Origin: Parapontixanthobacter aurantiacus
GTDB lineage: Bacteria; Pseudomonadota; Alphaproteobacteria; Sphingomonadales; Sphingomonadaceae
Assembly: GCF_009827635.1 (NCBI RefSeq)
Contig: NZ_WTYW01000001.1
Coordinates: 1,506,001 to 1,570,000, forward strand
Length of the DNA: 64,000 nucleotides
Direction: 5' to 3'
Part shown: piece after piece, positions 35,058 through 44,298 of the stretch
Position numbering within the stretch: the stretch's first letter is position 1
Layout of the letters: the number at the start of each line of letters is the position of its first letter
Position numbers and translations under genes: made by a program
The notes under the pieces: generated by a model
Told to the model about the DNA's origin: nothing
Seen by the model: the letters and a program-made list of their open reading frames with translations, nothing else
Databases searched by the model: none

Positions 35058-35146
35058 TGGCGGAGGGGGTGGGATTCGAACCCACGGTACCCAGAAGGCA
35101 CAACAGTTTTCGAGACTGCCCCGTTCGACCACTCCGGCACCCCTCC
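35058..35146 (-). tRNA. tRNA-Ser (anticodon CGA)
   Basis: On the minus strand an 89-base cloverleaf runs from GGAGGGGTGCCGG to CCCCTCCGCCA. The acceptor stem GGAGGGG pairs with CCCCTCC, with discriminator G and an encoded CCA. The anticodon loop is CTCGAAA with stem CAGT/ACTG, giving CGA. A long variable arm (GTGCCTTCTGGGTAC) and the GGTTCGAATCC T arm fit a class II tRNA-Ser reading UCG. Confidence 0.97.
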
Positions 35147-35337
35147 GCATTTCGTGGGTGCGGCCGCCTAAAACGGCCGTGCGATCGACGAAGCGCGGCG
35201 GTTAGCGCAGCGGGGGATACTTGCCAAGCTTTAATACGGTCTTCGGTCGCTGTAATTCGCAAGATGTCATTCGGAAGCACTCGAAAAGCAACTTCCCCGC
35301 CCTTGTGACCCGCGGTCAGGGGCGCCATATATGCGTC

Positions 35338-35718
35338 ATGGACCTATCCGAATTCTTTTCCGAACAGGCTGGCCGAAAGATTACGGTGCCGTTCCGCTCT
35401 CACACCCGGTTCGGTATCGGCGATGTCGTGCGCCATCGCATGTTCGACTTTCGCGGCGTTATCTTCGATGTCGACCCCGTATTCGCCAATAGCGAGGAAT
35501 GGTACGAGTCGATCCCGAAGGACATACGCCCCGAACGCGAACAACCGTTCTATCACCTACTCGCCGAAAGCGACGATTCCAGCTACACCGCTTATGTCAG
35601 TCAGCAGAACCTGATCCCCGATAGCGAAGGCGGCCCGGTCGAGCACCCCGATGTATCGCAACTCTTCGAAAACTTCGAAGCAGGACGGTACCGGATGCGA
35701 CGAGCTCTTACTCACTGA
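35338..35718 (+). CDS. hspQ: Heat-shock protein HspQ (YccV family)
   Basis: A 126-residue protein of the HspQ / hemimethylated-DNA-binding family, about the usual size plus a short tail. Family segments are 'RFGIGDVVRHRMFDFRGVIFDVDP' (about residues 23-46, an SH3-like barrel) and 'QPFYHLLAESDDSSYTAYVSQQNL'. In E. coli HspQ modulates Lon proteolysis and binds hemimethylated DNA. The ATG at 35338 is chosen because upstream in-frame residues do not resemble the family. It is convergent with the ABC-2 permease, 22 bases away. The ribosome site is weak. Confidence 0.9.
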   Translation: MDLSEFFSEQAGRKITVPFRSHTRFGIGDVVRHRMFDFRGVIFDVDPVFANSEEWYESIPKDIRPEREQPFYHLLAESDDSSYTAYVSQQNLIPDSEGGPVEHPDVSQLFENFEAGRYRMRRALTH

Positions 35719-35740
35719 GCAGCGGCGCGACCCCGTAAGA

Positions 35741-36613
35741 TCAGCTCTTGATCTTCCAGCCGCTCTTCAAGACCAGATAGACGATAACCGCCAGTGCGAG
35801 GTTGAAGACGCCCAGACCGATCGCGGCCTGAACGACTGCGCTTGTCCCTGAACCGATGTCGCTCTCTCCGATAAATCCATAGCGGAAGCCCGAAATTACG
35901 TAAAAGAACGGGTTGGCTCGGCTGATCGTCTGGAAGATGCCGTGAAGGTTGTCGATCGTGTAGAACGTGCCTGACAGCAACGCGAGCGGTGCGACTACGA
36001 GGGTCGTGATTGCCGCGTTGTGATCGAACTTCTCCGCCCAGATCGAGGTCAGCAGCCCGAAGAGCGAAAGCATCGTCGCCCCCATCAGGCCGAACCACGC
36101 GATTGCCCAGATATGCTCGACGCCCAGCGACACGTTCGGATATAGGATGACAGCCACGACCATCGCCGCGCCGACCATGAACGCGCGCGTGATGCCTGCC
36201 GCTACGATACCCGCCATCAGTTCGCCGACCGACAGAGGCGGCATGAGCAGATCGATGATCGTTCCCTGGATCTTTCCGGCCAAAAGGGAAAAGCTCGTAT
36301 TCGCAAAGGCGTTCTGCATCATCGCCATCACGATAAGCCCCGGTGCGATGAAGCTGGCGAACGGAACGCCAAGGACTTCCCGTCCTGCTCGTCCCAAAGC
36401 GACGTCGAAAATCACGAGAAACAGCAAGGTACTGACGGCAGGACCCCAGATAGTCTGGGTCTGGACCTTGAGAAACCGCCGAACCTCCTTTAAATAGAGA
36501 CTCCACAATCCCAACGTATTGACCCCGGTGATGACAGGCTCTCCATAGGGAGAAAAGGCCGAGGTTACGGGCAAGGACTGCGGGATTTCGGTTGGTTCTG
36601 CTTGATCGGCCAT
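35741..36613 (-). CDS. ABC-2 type transporter permease
   Basis: A 290-residue inner-membrane permease of the ABC-2 family with six predicted spans, covering about residues 45-290. The pattern is 'WGPAVSTLLFLVIFDVALG', 'FIAPGLIVMAMMQNAF' and 'ANPFFYVISGFRYG', which is typical of export permeases of the NodJ/YadH type. The ATG at 36613 gives a short cytosolic N-terminus. The ATPase that such a permease needs is not beside it: the neighbours are hspQ and gcrA. It must be encoded elsewhere or beyond the window. Substrate unknown. Confidence 0.87.
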   Translation of the reverse strand: MADQAEPTEIPQSLPVTSAFSPYGEPVITGVNTLGLWSLYLKEVRRFLKVQTQTIWGPAVSTLLFLVIFDVALGRAGREVLGVPFASFIAPGLIVMAMMQNAFANTSFSLLAGKIQGTIIDLLMPPLSVGELMAGIVAAGITRAFMVGAAMVVAVILYPNVSLGVEHIWAIAWFGLMGATMLSLFGLLTSIWAEKFDHNAAITTLVVAPLALLSGTFYTIDNLHGIFQTISRANPFFYVISGFRYGFIGESDIGSGTSAVVQAAIGLGVFNLALAVIVYLVLKSGWKIKS

Positions 36614-36736
36614 GACCGCGCGCCTAATACCGCCCGGACCGGCTGGCAAGCGTTGCTGCCGCATTTCATGAAACCGCGAACTACGCGACACGGTTATCCC
36701 CGCGCGACGTTCGCAATACGACGGAAAGCCCCTCAC

Positions 36737-37438
36737 ATGGCCTGGACCGAAGAACGGATCGCGACCCTCAAAAAGCTTTGGGAGGGCGGCGCGACCGCCA
36801 GCCAGATCGCTGACGAACTGGGCGATGTGAGCCGCAATGCCGTCATCGGCAAGGCTCATCGGCTCGGCTTGAAATCGCGCCCCTCACCCGTCAAGGCAGG
36901 AGAGGCGAAGGGAAAAGCAAAGGCGAAAGCGAAGGTTGCAAGCAAACCGGTCAAGGCCGCCCCGCCCAAACCGAAGAAGGAAGCGCCGCCCAAACCCGTA
37001 GAAGCGGCTGCAGAAGCTGAGACGGAAAAGCCGGCTGCACCGAAGGCGGACACCGCAACCTCGAACAAGCCACAGCCTACGCCCAATGCAGGTCAGTCAT
37101 CGCCCAAGATCGTTTCGGTGGGGCCGGGCGGCTTTCTGAGACAGGGACCGGGCGATCAGCAACCACCGATCCCGCCGGCTCCGCCCCGCCGTTTGGTGCC
37201 TGCGAAGCCAAGCCCGGAAATTGCCGACAAGACGAGCCTTCTCGAATTGAGCGACAAGGTTTGCCGCTGGCCCATGGGTCATCCGGGTGAACCCGATTTC
37301 CATTTCTGCGGCGAAGCGGTCAATCCTGGCTTCCCCTATTGCGTCGAGCATTGCGGTCGGGCTTTTCAGGCGCAGCTGCCGCGCGGTGCCCGCCGTCCCC
37401 CTCCCCCGCTTCCTTTTGGCGGTCCGCGCGTTCGCTAA
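36737..37438 (+). CDS. gcrA: Cell-cycle regulator GcrA
   Basis: A 233-residue GcrA protein. The N-terminal helix-turn-helix (residues 1-45: 'MAWTEERIATLKKLWEGG', 'VSRNAVIGKAHRLGL') binds DNA, and in Caulobacter it favours methylated GANTC sites. A long Lys/Ala/Pro-rich linker (about 55-150) joins it to the conserved C-terminal 'CRWPMGHPGEPDFHFCG' and 'YCVEHC' region, which contacts the sigma-70 factor. The start at 36737 is chosen because the product must begin 'MAWTEE'. GcrA is restricted to alphaproteobacteria, which supports the taxonomy. A strong terminator follows at 37478. Confidence 0.95.
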   Translation: MAWTEERIATLKKLWEGGATASQIADELGDVSRNAVIGKAHRLGLKSRPSPVKAGEAKGKAKAKAKVASKPVKAAPPKPKKEAPPKPVEAAAEAETEKPAAPKADTATSNKPQPTPNAGQSSPKIVSVGPGGFLRQGPGDQQPPIPPAPPRRLVPAKPSPEIADKTSLLELSDKVCRWPMGHPGEPDFHFCGEAVNPGFPYCVEHCGRAFQAQLPRGARRPPPPLPFGGPRVR

Positions 37439-37477
37439 CGATCGTCTCTCGGCGCCTGCCGAAAAAACGAACAAAAT

Positions 37478-37510
37478 AAGCCTCGGCAGTTTCCGCTGCC
37501 GAGGCTTTTC
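37478..37510 (+). terminator. Rho-independent terminator after gcrA
   Basis: A perfect 12-base stem (AAGCCTCGGCAG at 37478-37489 with 37496-37507) with a 6-base loop is followed by TTTT, 40 bases after the gcrA stop. Confidence 0.88.
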
Positions 37511-37558
37511 GTTATTGCGTCTCGCGAAGTCCTTCGTCCGCTTTTGAGGGGAAACATC

Positions 37559-38083
37559 GTGTCAATCTCGCTTCATGCTGCCGTCGTACCGAACTGGCTG
37601 CAAATCCTTCACGCAATGCGCCGCATGTTGGAGAAGGCAGAAAGCTGGGCCTCCACAGAGGGTATCGACGAGGGCGATCTGTTCAAAACGCGCCTGATCG
37701 AAGACATGCTGCCGCTGGGCTATCAGGTGAAAAGCTGCTGGACACACAGCAAACTGGCGCTCGACGGCGTGCGCAGCGGCACGTTTTCGCCGGATATGTC
37801 TCCACCGCCCACGACCTTTTCCGCCTGCAAGGCGTTGCTCGACGAAGCGATCGCCGCATGCGATGCGGTCGACGAGGCCGAACTGGAAAAGCTCGCCGAC
37901 AATGATCTGGTGTTCACGATCGGTGATAAGCTGCGGCTTGACTTCACCGTCCAGGATTTCCTTCTTAGCTTCACTACCCCCAACTTCTTTTTCCATAGCA
38001 CCACGACCTATGACATCCTGCGCATGAAAGGCCTCCCCGTCGGCAAGCAGGACTTTCTGGGACGACTGCGTCTCAAGGGCTGA
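37559..38083 (+). CDS. DUF1993 family protein
   Basis: A 174-residue soluble protein of the DUF1993 family, a DinB-like four-helix bundle of unknown function. Characteristic parts are 'RLIEDMLPLGYQVKSCWTHSK' near residues 47-67 and the C-terminal 'NFFFHSTTTYDILRMKG'. The start is taken as GTG at 37559 because GAGGGG lies 7 bases upstream; a TTG at 37544 lies within that purine tract. It stands alone between the gcrA terminator and the DUF481 gene. No catalytic role can be given. Confidence 0.82.
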   Translation: MSISLHAAVVPNWLQILHAMRRMLEKAESWASTEGIDEGDLFKTRLIEDMLPLGYQVKSCWTHSKLALDGVRSGTFSPDMSPPPTTFSACKALLDEAIAACDAVDEAELEKLADNDLVFTIGDKLRLDFTVQDFLLSFTTPNFFFHSTTTYDILRMKGLPVGKQDFLGRLRLKG

Positions 38084-38108
38084 CCCTTACCGATCAGGCA
38101 ACGGCAAA

Positions 38109-39371
38109 ATGATAGCTTTTAGGTCGATGCGATGGGTCTTTTCACTCATGCTGAGCGCAGGGTTCGTCTGTGGACCCGCGCAGGCGGAGTTGCCGCTCGC
38201 AATCCGTGACATGATCGACCGTGCGCTGGATTCGGGCGAGCCCGAAAAGGTGGAAGCCGTCATTGCCCTCGCGCGCGAGATGCATCCGGAAGATGCCGAG
38301 CTTCTCGATTGGATCCTGTCGAACTTCAATGCACGGTATCCCTCGGAAGAACCTCTGCCAGAAGAAGTTCTGGCGATGATCGAAGAGGCCAAGGCGACCG
38401 GCGACACGGCAACCGTGGAGACGGTCGTAGCACTCGCCAAATCGCTTTATCCCGACGATGCCGCGATGCTGGACGCCATTGCTACCCAGTTCGCAGAGAA
38501 CCAGCCTCAGGATGGCAGCCTGCCCGAGGATACGCAGGCCCTGATCGATGCTGCGCTTGAAAGCCGCAACGAGCGACAGCTGGAAGCGGTCATCGCACTC
38601 GCCAAGAAGACGCAGCCGGAGGACGGCCCCCGCCTCGATGCGATTGCCGCGACATTCGCTGCAGAACAGGCAGAGCGGGCGCGCGTCGCCGCGCTCGCCG
38701 AGGAAGAGCGAATTCGGGAAGCGGGCCTGTTCGATCTATGGGAAGGAAAGGGTGAAATCGGCGCCTCGCGTGCCACGGGAAACAGCGACAACCTTGCCTT
38801 TACGGCAGGACTCGATCTGAAGAGGGTCGGTATCGACTGGCGGCACGAAATTCGGGGTGTCGCCGATTTTCGTCGCAACAACGGCAATACGACACGCGAA
38901 TATCTCTCGCTTGCCTACGAACCGAATTACGATCTCGATGACCGAACATATGTTTATGGGCTGGCGCAGATTGAACGCGGTCCGTTTCAGGGGTTCAACG
39001 CGCGATATTCGCTGTCCGGTGGGGCCGGTTACCGGATCTACGACGATCCCGAGTTTCAGTTAGCGGTACAGGGCGGGCCGGCTTACCGGCGTATCGTACC
39101 CGTCTCCGAACCGGTCGAGAACCGCCTCGCCGCTCTCGCAGCAATCGACGTGGATTGGCAAATTAACGAGCGCACAAAGTTCACGCAGGATTCGAGCGCC
39201 TACGTGCAGTCGGACAACAGCACGTTCGTCGCGATAACCGGAGTGGAAACGGAGATAATCCCGTCGCTTTCGGCGCGTCTTTCCTACCGGATCGAGTACG
39301 ACACCGATCCGCCTCCGGACACGGTCGGAACCGATACGTTGAGCCGCATCACGCTCATCTACGGTTTCTGA
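38109..39371 (+). CDS. DUF481 outer-membrane protein with three N-terminal 55-residue repeats
   Basis: A 420-residue exported protein with a signal peptide (cut near AQA-EL, residue 26). Residues about 205-420 form a DUF481 (YdiY-like, salt-stress-induced) beta-barrel ending 'ITLIYGF'. Before it lie three helical repeats with an exact 55-residue period: 'VEAVIALA' at 48, 'VETVVALA' at 103 and 'LEAVIALA' at 158, each followed by a PEDA/PDDA/PEDG-type motif and 'LDxI'. A Glu/Ala-rich helix (185-203) links them to the barrel. The repeats are probably periplasmic or surface-exposed. Its function, and why the barrel carries them, are unknown. Confidence 0.82.
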   Translation: MIAFRSMRWVFSLMLSAGFVCGPAQAELPLAIRDMIDRALDSGEPEKVEAVIALAREMHPEDAELLDWILSNFNARYPSEEPLPEEVLAMIEEAKATGDTATVETVVALAKSLYPDDAAMLDAIATQFAENQPQDGSLPEDTQALIDAALESRNERQLEAVIALAKKTQPEDGPRLDAIAATFAAEQAERARVAALAEEERIREAGLFDLWEGKGEIGASRATGNSDNLAFTAGLDLKRVGIDWRHEIRGVADFRRNNGNTTREYLSLAYEPNYDLDDRTYVYGLAQIERGPFQGFNARYSLSGGAGYRIYDDPEFQLAVQGGPAYRRIVPVSEPVENRLAALAAIDVDWQINERTKFTQDSSAYVQSDNSTFVAITGVETEIIPSLSARLSYRIEYDTDPPPDTVGTDTLSRITLIYGF

Positions 39372-39383
39372 TCGTCACCGCGA

Positions 39384-40067
39384 TCAGCCTTTATGCGCAA
39401 ACCACAAATGATGTCGCGGCCCCTTGTTGTTCGGTCGGGCGCGAACTGTCAGCTGCTCCACACTGAAGCCTGCATCCTTAAGTTTTCGCGTGAATTTGTG
39501 ATCTTCGGCGGCCGACCAGACCGCAAGGACGCCGCCAGTCACTAAGGCATCCCGCGCGCGCCCAAGACCCGTCGGTGAATAGAGCCGCGCGTTGGCTTCG
39601 CGAACCATGCCATCGGGTCCGTTATCCACGTCCAGCAGGATCGCATCATAGGCTTCCGCAGTGCCGTCGCTTGCATCGTCGATCAGCGCTGCGACGTCGT
39701 GCAGTTCGATCCGCACCCTCGGATCGTCAAGGGACGCGCCGGTGAACGCGCTCATTTCCTTCCTGGCCCATTCGATGATCTCCGGCACGATTTCCGCAAC
39801 GACAATTTGTGCCTTGCTTGTCGTCTTCGAAAGAGCGGCACGCAGGGTGAACCCCATCCCGTATCCGCCAATAAGGACCCGGGGATGTTCGTTCGACACA
39901 CGATCGAGGGTGAGTTCCGCGAGTTGTTCCTCGCTGAACTGCATCCGTGAACTCATCAGCTCGTCCCGGCCGAGCATGATGATGAAATCGCGGCCGTGCG
40001 ACACGAGATGCAGTCGTTCGTCGCTTCCCGGAATGGCGGCGCTGGCAAGGGTTTCGCGTGGCAGCAT
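39384..40067 (-). CDS. Spermidine-synthase-like class I methyltransferase-fold protein
   Basis: A 227-residue Rossmann-fold protein. 'VLIGGYGMGFTLRAALS' (about 64-80) is the cofactor glycine loop, 'IVVAEIVPEIIEWAR' the acidic strand 2 and 'YDAILLDVDNGPDG' the active-site strand. It is shorter than true spermidine synthases and lacks a full N-terminal beta domain, so the substrate is uncertain. It may be a SAM-dependent methyltransferase instead. It lies 10 bases downstream of rimK in what looks like a protease-like/rimK/methyltransferase operon. Confidence 0.75.
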   Translation of the reverse strand: MLPRETLASAAIPGSDERLHLVSHGRDFIIMLGRDELMSSRMQFSEEQLAELTLDRVSNEHPRVLIGGYGMGFTLRAALSKTTSKAQIVVAEIVPEIIEWARKEMSAFTGASLDDPRVRIELHDVAALIDDASDGTAEAYDAILLDVDNGPDGMVREANARLYSPTGLGRARDALVTGGVLAVWSAAEDHKFTRKLKDAGFSVEQLTVRARPNNKGPRHHLWFAHKG

Positions 40068-40077
40068 CCGAACTTGT

Positions 40078-40983
40078 TCAGCCCTTCCCGCGCGTCTTGG
40101 TCTTGCCGGTTTTCGCGTTGGTCGCGATGAAATCGATAATGGCGCCCGCGACGTCCTTGCCTGTAGCCTTTTCGACGCCTTCCAGACCGGGAGAAGAGTT
40201 CACTTCCATGATGACCGGACCGTGGTTGGAGCGCAGCATGTCCACACCGCAGACGTTCAGCCCCATGTGCTTTGCGGCACGAACCGCGGTTGATCGCTCT
40301 TCGGGCGTAATCTTAATTAGTTCGGCGCTTCCGCCCCGGTGCAGGTTGGAGCGAAAATCGTCGGCGGCGCCGGTGCGCTTCATCGCGGCGACGACCTTCC
40401 CGCCGATGACGAATGCACGAATGTCCGTACCGCCCGCTTCCTTGATGAATTCCTGAACCAGAATGTTGACGTTGGCCCCGCGAAACGCCTCGATGACGGA
40501 TTTGGCACTCGCTTCGGTCTCGGCCAGAACAACGCCGATACCCTGCGTGCCTTCCAAAAGCTTGATGACCACCGGCGGACCTTTGACTGCCCTGATAATT
40601 TCGCTTGTTTGCTTGGGGTCGTGAGCGAAAGCGGTTAGCGGTAGTCCGAGCCCGTATTTAGCAAGAATTTGCATGGAGCGTAGCTTGTCGCGACTTCTTC
40701 CGATTGCGACGCTTTCGTTCAGCGGCCAGGTGCCCCGCATCTCGAACTGGCGCAGGATCGAAAGTCCGTAATTCGTTACCGAAGCACCGATCCTCGGAAT
40801 GACGGCATCATAGGGAGCAACGACTTCCCCGTCGTAGAATACTTCGGGTCGGTGGCTCGCAATATGAACCGTACAGCGCAGCGTGTTGAGAATATCGAGG
40901 GTGTGGCCACGCTCTTCCGCCGCCTCCACCAAGCGTTTGTGAGAATAGAGCTTCGCATTGCGAGCCAACATCGCAATTCTCAT
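40078..40983 (-). CDS. rimK: RimK-type alpha-L-glutamate ligase (ATP-grasp)
   Basis: A 301-residue ATP-grasp ligase of the RimK family, which adds glutamate residues to the C-terminus of ribosomal protein S6 in E. coli. The N-terminus '[22 protein letters not shown]' and the ATP-grasp elements '[16 protein letters not shown]', '[16 protein letters not shown]' and '[15 protein letters not shown]' are clear. The C-terminal '[11 protein letters not shown]' is a basic tail. It overlaps the aspartic-protease-like gene upstream by four bases (ATGA). That pairing is known from other bacteria, where the partner (RimB-like) is thought to act with RimK. Confidence 0.92.
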   Translation of the reverse strand: MRIAMLARNAKLYSHKRLVEAAEERGHTLDILNTLRCTVHIASHRPEVFYDGEVVAPYDAVIPRIGASVTNYGLSILRQFEMRGTWPLNESVAIGRSRDKLRSMQILAKYGLGLPLTAFAHDPKQTSEIIRAVKGPPVVIKLLEGTQGIGVVLAETEASAKSVIEAFRGANVNILVQEFIKEAGGTDIRAFVIGGKVVAAMKRTGAADDFRSNLHRGGSAELIKITPEERSTAVRAAKHMGLNVCGVDMLRSNHGPVIMEVNSSPGLEGVEKATGKDVAGAIIDFIATNAKTGKTKTRGKG

Positions 40984-41417
40984 GGCTTGTATCCTTCAAC
41001 GGGTTTGCGGCCGGGGGTTTGCAGCCAGGAATGCCCCGAATCCACGAGAAAACGCCGTCTTAGCGCGGATCGTCCGATAAGCATCGGGAATTTCATGGAA
41101 GACCTGTCCGCGAGACTGAATTCCGCACGAAACTCGACGTCACCGATACGGATCGGTGTCTTGACGACCAATCGCCGCTGCGTTTCTCCGTTCGAACTCG
41201 TGATCCCCCGCCAATCCACATGGACCGCCTCGCAGATCTGTCTGACCTGTTGCGTCTCGAAATCGACGGCAAAACGAACAAATTGTTCACCATCGCGCTC
41301 GAACCGTTCCAGTACCGTAGCATGCAGAGACGAGGTTCGCGCACCGCTGTCGATCTTCGCCGGAACCGAATGCAGACCAAGTTCGGGCAATTGCACCATT
41401 TCCCGCCAACCGACCAC
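40980..41417 (-). CDS. RimB-type retropepsin-like aspartic protease (DUF785, PF05618)
   Basis: A small protein of 145 residues from the GTG at 41417. The protease core '[28 protein letters not shown]' holds an aspartic-protease-like D-S-G triad at about residues 23-25, and '[19 protein letters not shown]' is the second conserved block. Older annotation calls this family an ATP-dependent zinc protease, but the fold is retropepsin-like. The GTG has no good ribosome site. The frame is open upstream without a start and the family needs the GWRE segment, so 41417 is the best available start. It is coupled to rimK by an ATGA overlap. Confidence 0.8.
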   Translation of the reverse strand: MVGWREMVQLPELGLHSVPAKIDSGARTSSLHATVLERFERDGEQFVRFAVDFETQQVRQICEAVHVDWRGITSSNGETQRRLVVKTPIRIGDVEFRAEFSLADRSSMKFPMLIGRSALRRRFLVDSGHSWLQTPGRKPVEGYKP

Positions 41418-41499
41418 TGCTAAAGGCTTTTTCGGAATCGTGCGTTTTCCTTGTTCCCGTTCGACTGTCGCCCGATTGAACTGTTTTTCGGCAAAAGAA

Positions 41500-41534
41500 A
41501 AGGGCCGCGAGAAACGATGTCCCGCGACCCTTTT
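41500..41534 (-). terminator. Rho-independent terminator after pnp
   Basis: On the minus strand the stem AAAGGGTCGCG / CGCGGCCCTTT (41524-41534 with 41500-41510, one T-G pair) is followed by TCTTTTG. It lies 18 bases beyond the pnp stop. Confidence 0.82.
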
Positions 41535-41552
41535 TCCTGATTTAACCGGCGA

Positions 41553-43844
41553 TCAGTCCTTCAGAAAGTCGGGAACGTGGTTCCCGCCTCCGTTCGAACC
41601 TTCATTGTCGCGATTGTCGTCCCGACGGCCGCCGCGGTCGCCGCCGCGCGAACGGTTGCCACGCGGGCCGCGACGATCACCGCCCCGGCCGCCCTTGTCG
41701 CCACGCGGTTCGCGCGGAGGACGGTTGTCTTCAAGTTCCTCGCCAGTTTCCTGATCGACGACTCGCATCGACAAGCGAACCTTGCCGCGGTTGTCGATCT
41801 CGAGGACCTTTACCTTAACTTCCTGTCCTTCGGACACGACGTCGGTCGGCTTTTCCACGCGCTCGTTCTTCATCTCGGATACGTGTACGAGACCGTCCTT
41901 GCCGCCCATGAAGTTTACGAAAGCACCGAAATCGACGATATTGACGACCTTGCCGGTGTAGATCTTTCCGACTTCGGCTTCTTCGACGATGCCTTCGATC
42001 CACTTGCGCGCAGCCTCGATCTGGCTGCCATCGGAGGAGGAGATCTTGATGACCCCTTCATCGTCGATATCGACCTTAGCGCCAGTTTCCGCGACGATCT
42101 CGCGAATGACCTTGCCGCCCGTGCCGATAACGTCGCGGATCTTCGACTTGTCGATCTGCATCGTTTCGATACGCGGTGCGTGCTCGCTGATTTCTCCGCG
42201 TGACGAACCAAGAGCCTTGTTCATTTCGCCAAGGATGTGCGCCCGTCCGGCCTTCGCCTGGTCGAGAGCTTTCTCCATGATGTCGCGCGTGATGCCTGCG
42301 ACCTTGATATCCATCTGAAGCGACGTGATACCTTTTTCGCTGCCGGCGACCTTGAAGTCCATGTCGCCCAGATGATCTTCGTCGCCGAGAATGTCGCTGA
42401 GAACCGTGAAGTCGTCACCTTCGAGGATCAGACCCATCGCGATACCCGAGACGGGACGTTCGATCGGAACGCCAGCGTCCATCATGGAAAGACAGCCGCC
42501 GCAAACGGTAGCCATCGATGACGAACCGTTGGACTCGGTAATGTCGGACAGCACGCGGATCGTGTAGGGAAAGTCCTCCGCGCCGGGCAAAACCGGGTGG
42601 AGCGCGCGCCATGCGAGCTTACCATGTCCGGTCTCGCGGCGGCTCGTGAAGCCGAAGCGACCGACTTCGCCGACCGAATAGGGCGGGAAGTTATAGTGCA
42701 GCATGAAGTTCGAGTAGGAGAGACCCTCCAAACCGTCGATCATCTGCTCGGCATCCTTCGTGCCAAGCGTCGTGGTGCAGATTGCCTGCGTTTCGCCACG
42801 TGTGAACAAGGCCGAACCATGAGTCCGCGGAAGCAGGCCGACCATCGCCTCGATCGGGCGAACCTGGTCCGTCTTGCGTCCGTCGATCCGCTGGCCGTCC
42901 TTCAGGATGGCCTTGCGAACGATGTCGCTTTCCAGCTTTTTCACGAGTTTGAGCTTGCCGAGATATTCGGCAGGATCGTCGTGATCGAGGCTTTCGTAAT
43001 GCGCCCGTGCCTTTTCACGGGCAGCATTGACGGCATCCTGCCGCTGGCCCTTGTCCGTGATCTTGTATGCGGCAGCAAGATCGTCGCCGATCAGTCCGCG
43101 CAGTTCCTCGATCGTCGCGGACTTGTCGTCCACCGGATTGAGTTCCCACGGCTCCTTGGCTGCCTGCTCGGCGAGATCGATGATCGCACCGATCACTTTG
43201 CGGCTCTCTTCGTGGGCGAACATGACGGCGCCCAGCATTTCCTCTTCGGTCAGCTCCTTCGCTTCGGATTCGACCATCATCACCGCGTCCTGCGTCGCGG
43301 CGACGACGAGGTCGAGACGACCTTCATCGTCCAGTGCTTCGCTCAGGGAGGGATTGAGAACGTATTCGCCGTTCCGGAAACCGACGCGCGCAGCACCGAT
43401 CGGGCCCATGAAAGGAACGCCGCTGATGGTGAGAGCGGCAGATGCCGCGATCATCGCGAGAATGTCGGGTTCGGTCTCGCCATCATAGGAGAGGACCTGG
43501 GCGATAACATTGATCTCGTTGTAGAAACCTTCGGGAAACAGCGGACGCACGGGCCGGTCGATGAGGCGCGAAGTAAGCGTTTCCTTTTCGGTCGCGCGAC
43601 CTTCGCGCTTGAAGAAGCCGCCGGGAATACGGCCGGCTGCTGAAAACTTTTCCTGATAGTGGACGGTCAGCGGGAAGAAGTCCTGTCCTTCCTTGACGCT
43701 ACGGGCTGCCGTTACGGCGCAAAGCACCACGGTCTCTCCGTAAGTGGCCATGACCGCACCATCCGCTTGACGGGCGATCTGACCGGTTTCGAGGGTGAGG
43801 GTCTTTCCGCCCCACTCCAGCGATACGGTTTTCTTGTCGAACAT
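41553..43844 (-). CDS. pnp: Polyribonucleotide nucleotidyltransferase (PNPase)
   Basis: A 763-residue PNPase, a phosphorolytic 3'-5' exoribonuclease and degradosome component. Two RNase PH domains (residues about 1-230 and 310-550) flank the helical linker. A KH domain ('[20 protein letters not shown]', near 565) and an S1 domain ('[20 protein letters not shown]', near 630) follow. '[12 protein letters not shown]' and '[13 protein letters not shown]' are family signatures. The C-terminus carries an Arg/Gly/Asp-rich tail (about 705-750), a common alphaproteobacterial extension. AGGAAAAT precedes the ATG. It is downstream of rpsO. Confidence 0.98.
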   Translation of the reverse strand: MFDKKTVSLEWGGKTLTLETGQIARQADGAVMATYGETVVLCAVTAARSVKEGQDFFPLTVHYQEKFSAAGRIPGGFFKREGRATEKETLTSRLIDRPVRPLFPEGFYNEINVIAQVLSYDGETEPDILAMIAASAALTISGVPFMGPIGAARVGFRNGEYVLNPSLSEALDDEGRLDLVVAATQDAVMMVESEAKELTEEEMLGAVMFAHEESRKVIGAIIDLAEQAAKEPWELNPVDDKSATIEELRGLIGDDLAAAYKITDKGQRQDAVNAAREKARAHYESLDHDDPAEYLGKLKLVKKLESDIVRKAILKDGQRIDGRKTDQVRPIEAMVGLLPRTHGSALFTRGETQAICTTTLGTKDAEQMIDGLEGLSYSNFMLHYNFPPYSVGEVGRFGFTSRRETGHGKLAWRALHPVLPGAEDFPYTIRVLSDITESNGSSSMATVCGGCLSMMDAGVPIERPVSGIAMGLILEGDDFTVLSDILGDEDHLGDMDFKVAGSEKGITSLQMDIKVAGITRDIMEKALDQAKAGRAHILGEMNKALGSSRGEISEHAPRIETMQIDKSKIRDVIGTGGKVIREIVAETGAKVDIDDEGVIKISSSDGSQIEAARKWIEGIVEEAEVGKIYTGKVVNIVDFGAFVNFMGGKDGLVHVSEMKNERVEKPTDVVSEGQEVKVKVLEIDNRGKVRLSMRVVDQETGEELEDNRPPREPRGDKGGRGGDRRGPRGNRSRGGDRGGRRDDNRDNEGSNGGGNHVPDFLKD

Positions 43845-43980
43845 ATATTTTCCTTAATGTACCCGCATGGCCAAATTGCCGCTGCGGGGCTTACGATTGC
43901 CGGAAATGCCGGTCCGGTCCGGTACGGGGCATCTGACGCCCCAAGGCTGGCGAACCGGATGTCCGCCTGCCCCTCGATGC

Positions 43981-44013
43981 AAAAAGGGCGGCCCTTTGGG
44001 GAGCCGCCCTTTT
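43981..44013 (-). terminator. Hairpin terminator/attenuator between rpsO and pnp
   Basis: A perfect 11-base stem (43982-43992 with 44003-44013, GGGCGGC core) is followed by TTTTT on the minus strand, 10 bases after the rpsO stop. It would end rpsO transcripts or let a fraction pass into pnp. Confidence 0.88.
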
Positions 44014-44023
44014 CGCGAAACTC

Positions 44024-44293
44024 TTATTTGCGAAGACCCAGCTTCTGGATGAGGGCGTTGTAGCGCTCCACGTCCTTCTTCTTGAGATAGGCAAGCAGGC
44101 TGCGCCGCTTGTTCACCATCATGAGCAGGCCACGACGGGAATGATTGTCCTTATGGTTGCCCTTGAAATGCTCGGTGAGGTTCCGGATACGCTCGGTCAG
44201 GATGGCGACCTGAACTTCGGGAGAACCCGTATCGCCGTCGCTCTGCGCGTGATCCTTGATGATTTCCTGTTTCTTCTCTGCCGTAATCGACAT
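44024..44293 (-). CDS. rpsO: 30S ribosomal protein S15
   Basis: The 89-residue S15 protein at full family length. It has the canonical '[17 protein letters not shown]' (residues 20-36) and '[21 protein letters not shown]' blocks that contact 16S rRNA in the central domain of the 30S subunit. It begins 5 bases after the truB stop, so truB-rpsO are cotranscribed, with pnp behind the 43981 hairpin. This gene order is conserved in many proteobacteria. Confidence 0.98.
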   Translation of the reverse strand: MSITAEKKQEIIKDHAQSDGDTGSPEVQVAILTERIRNLTEHFKGNHKDNHSRRGLLMMVNKRRSLLAYLKKKDVERYNALIQKLGLRK

Positions 44294-44298
44294 TCTAT

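Noticed and set aside
34730-35146. Genomic-island attachment site at tRNA-Ser
   Set aside because: The tRNA borders the xylan island, but no integrase, direct repeat of the tRNA 3' end or mobility gene is visible in the window.
35311-35333. Heat-shock sigma-32 promoter upstream of hspQ (CTTGTGA ... CCATATAT)
   Set aside because: The spacing between the elements is only about 8 bases and the start would fall at the coding region, so the match is not convincing.
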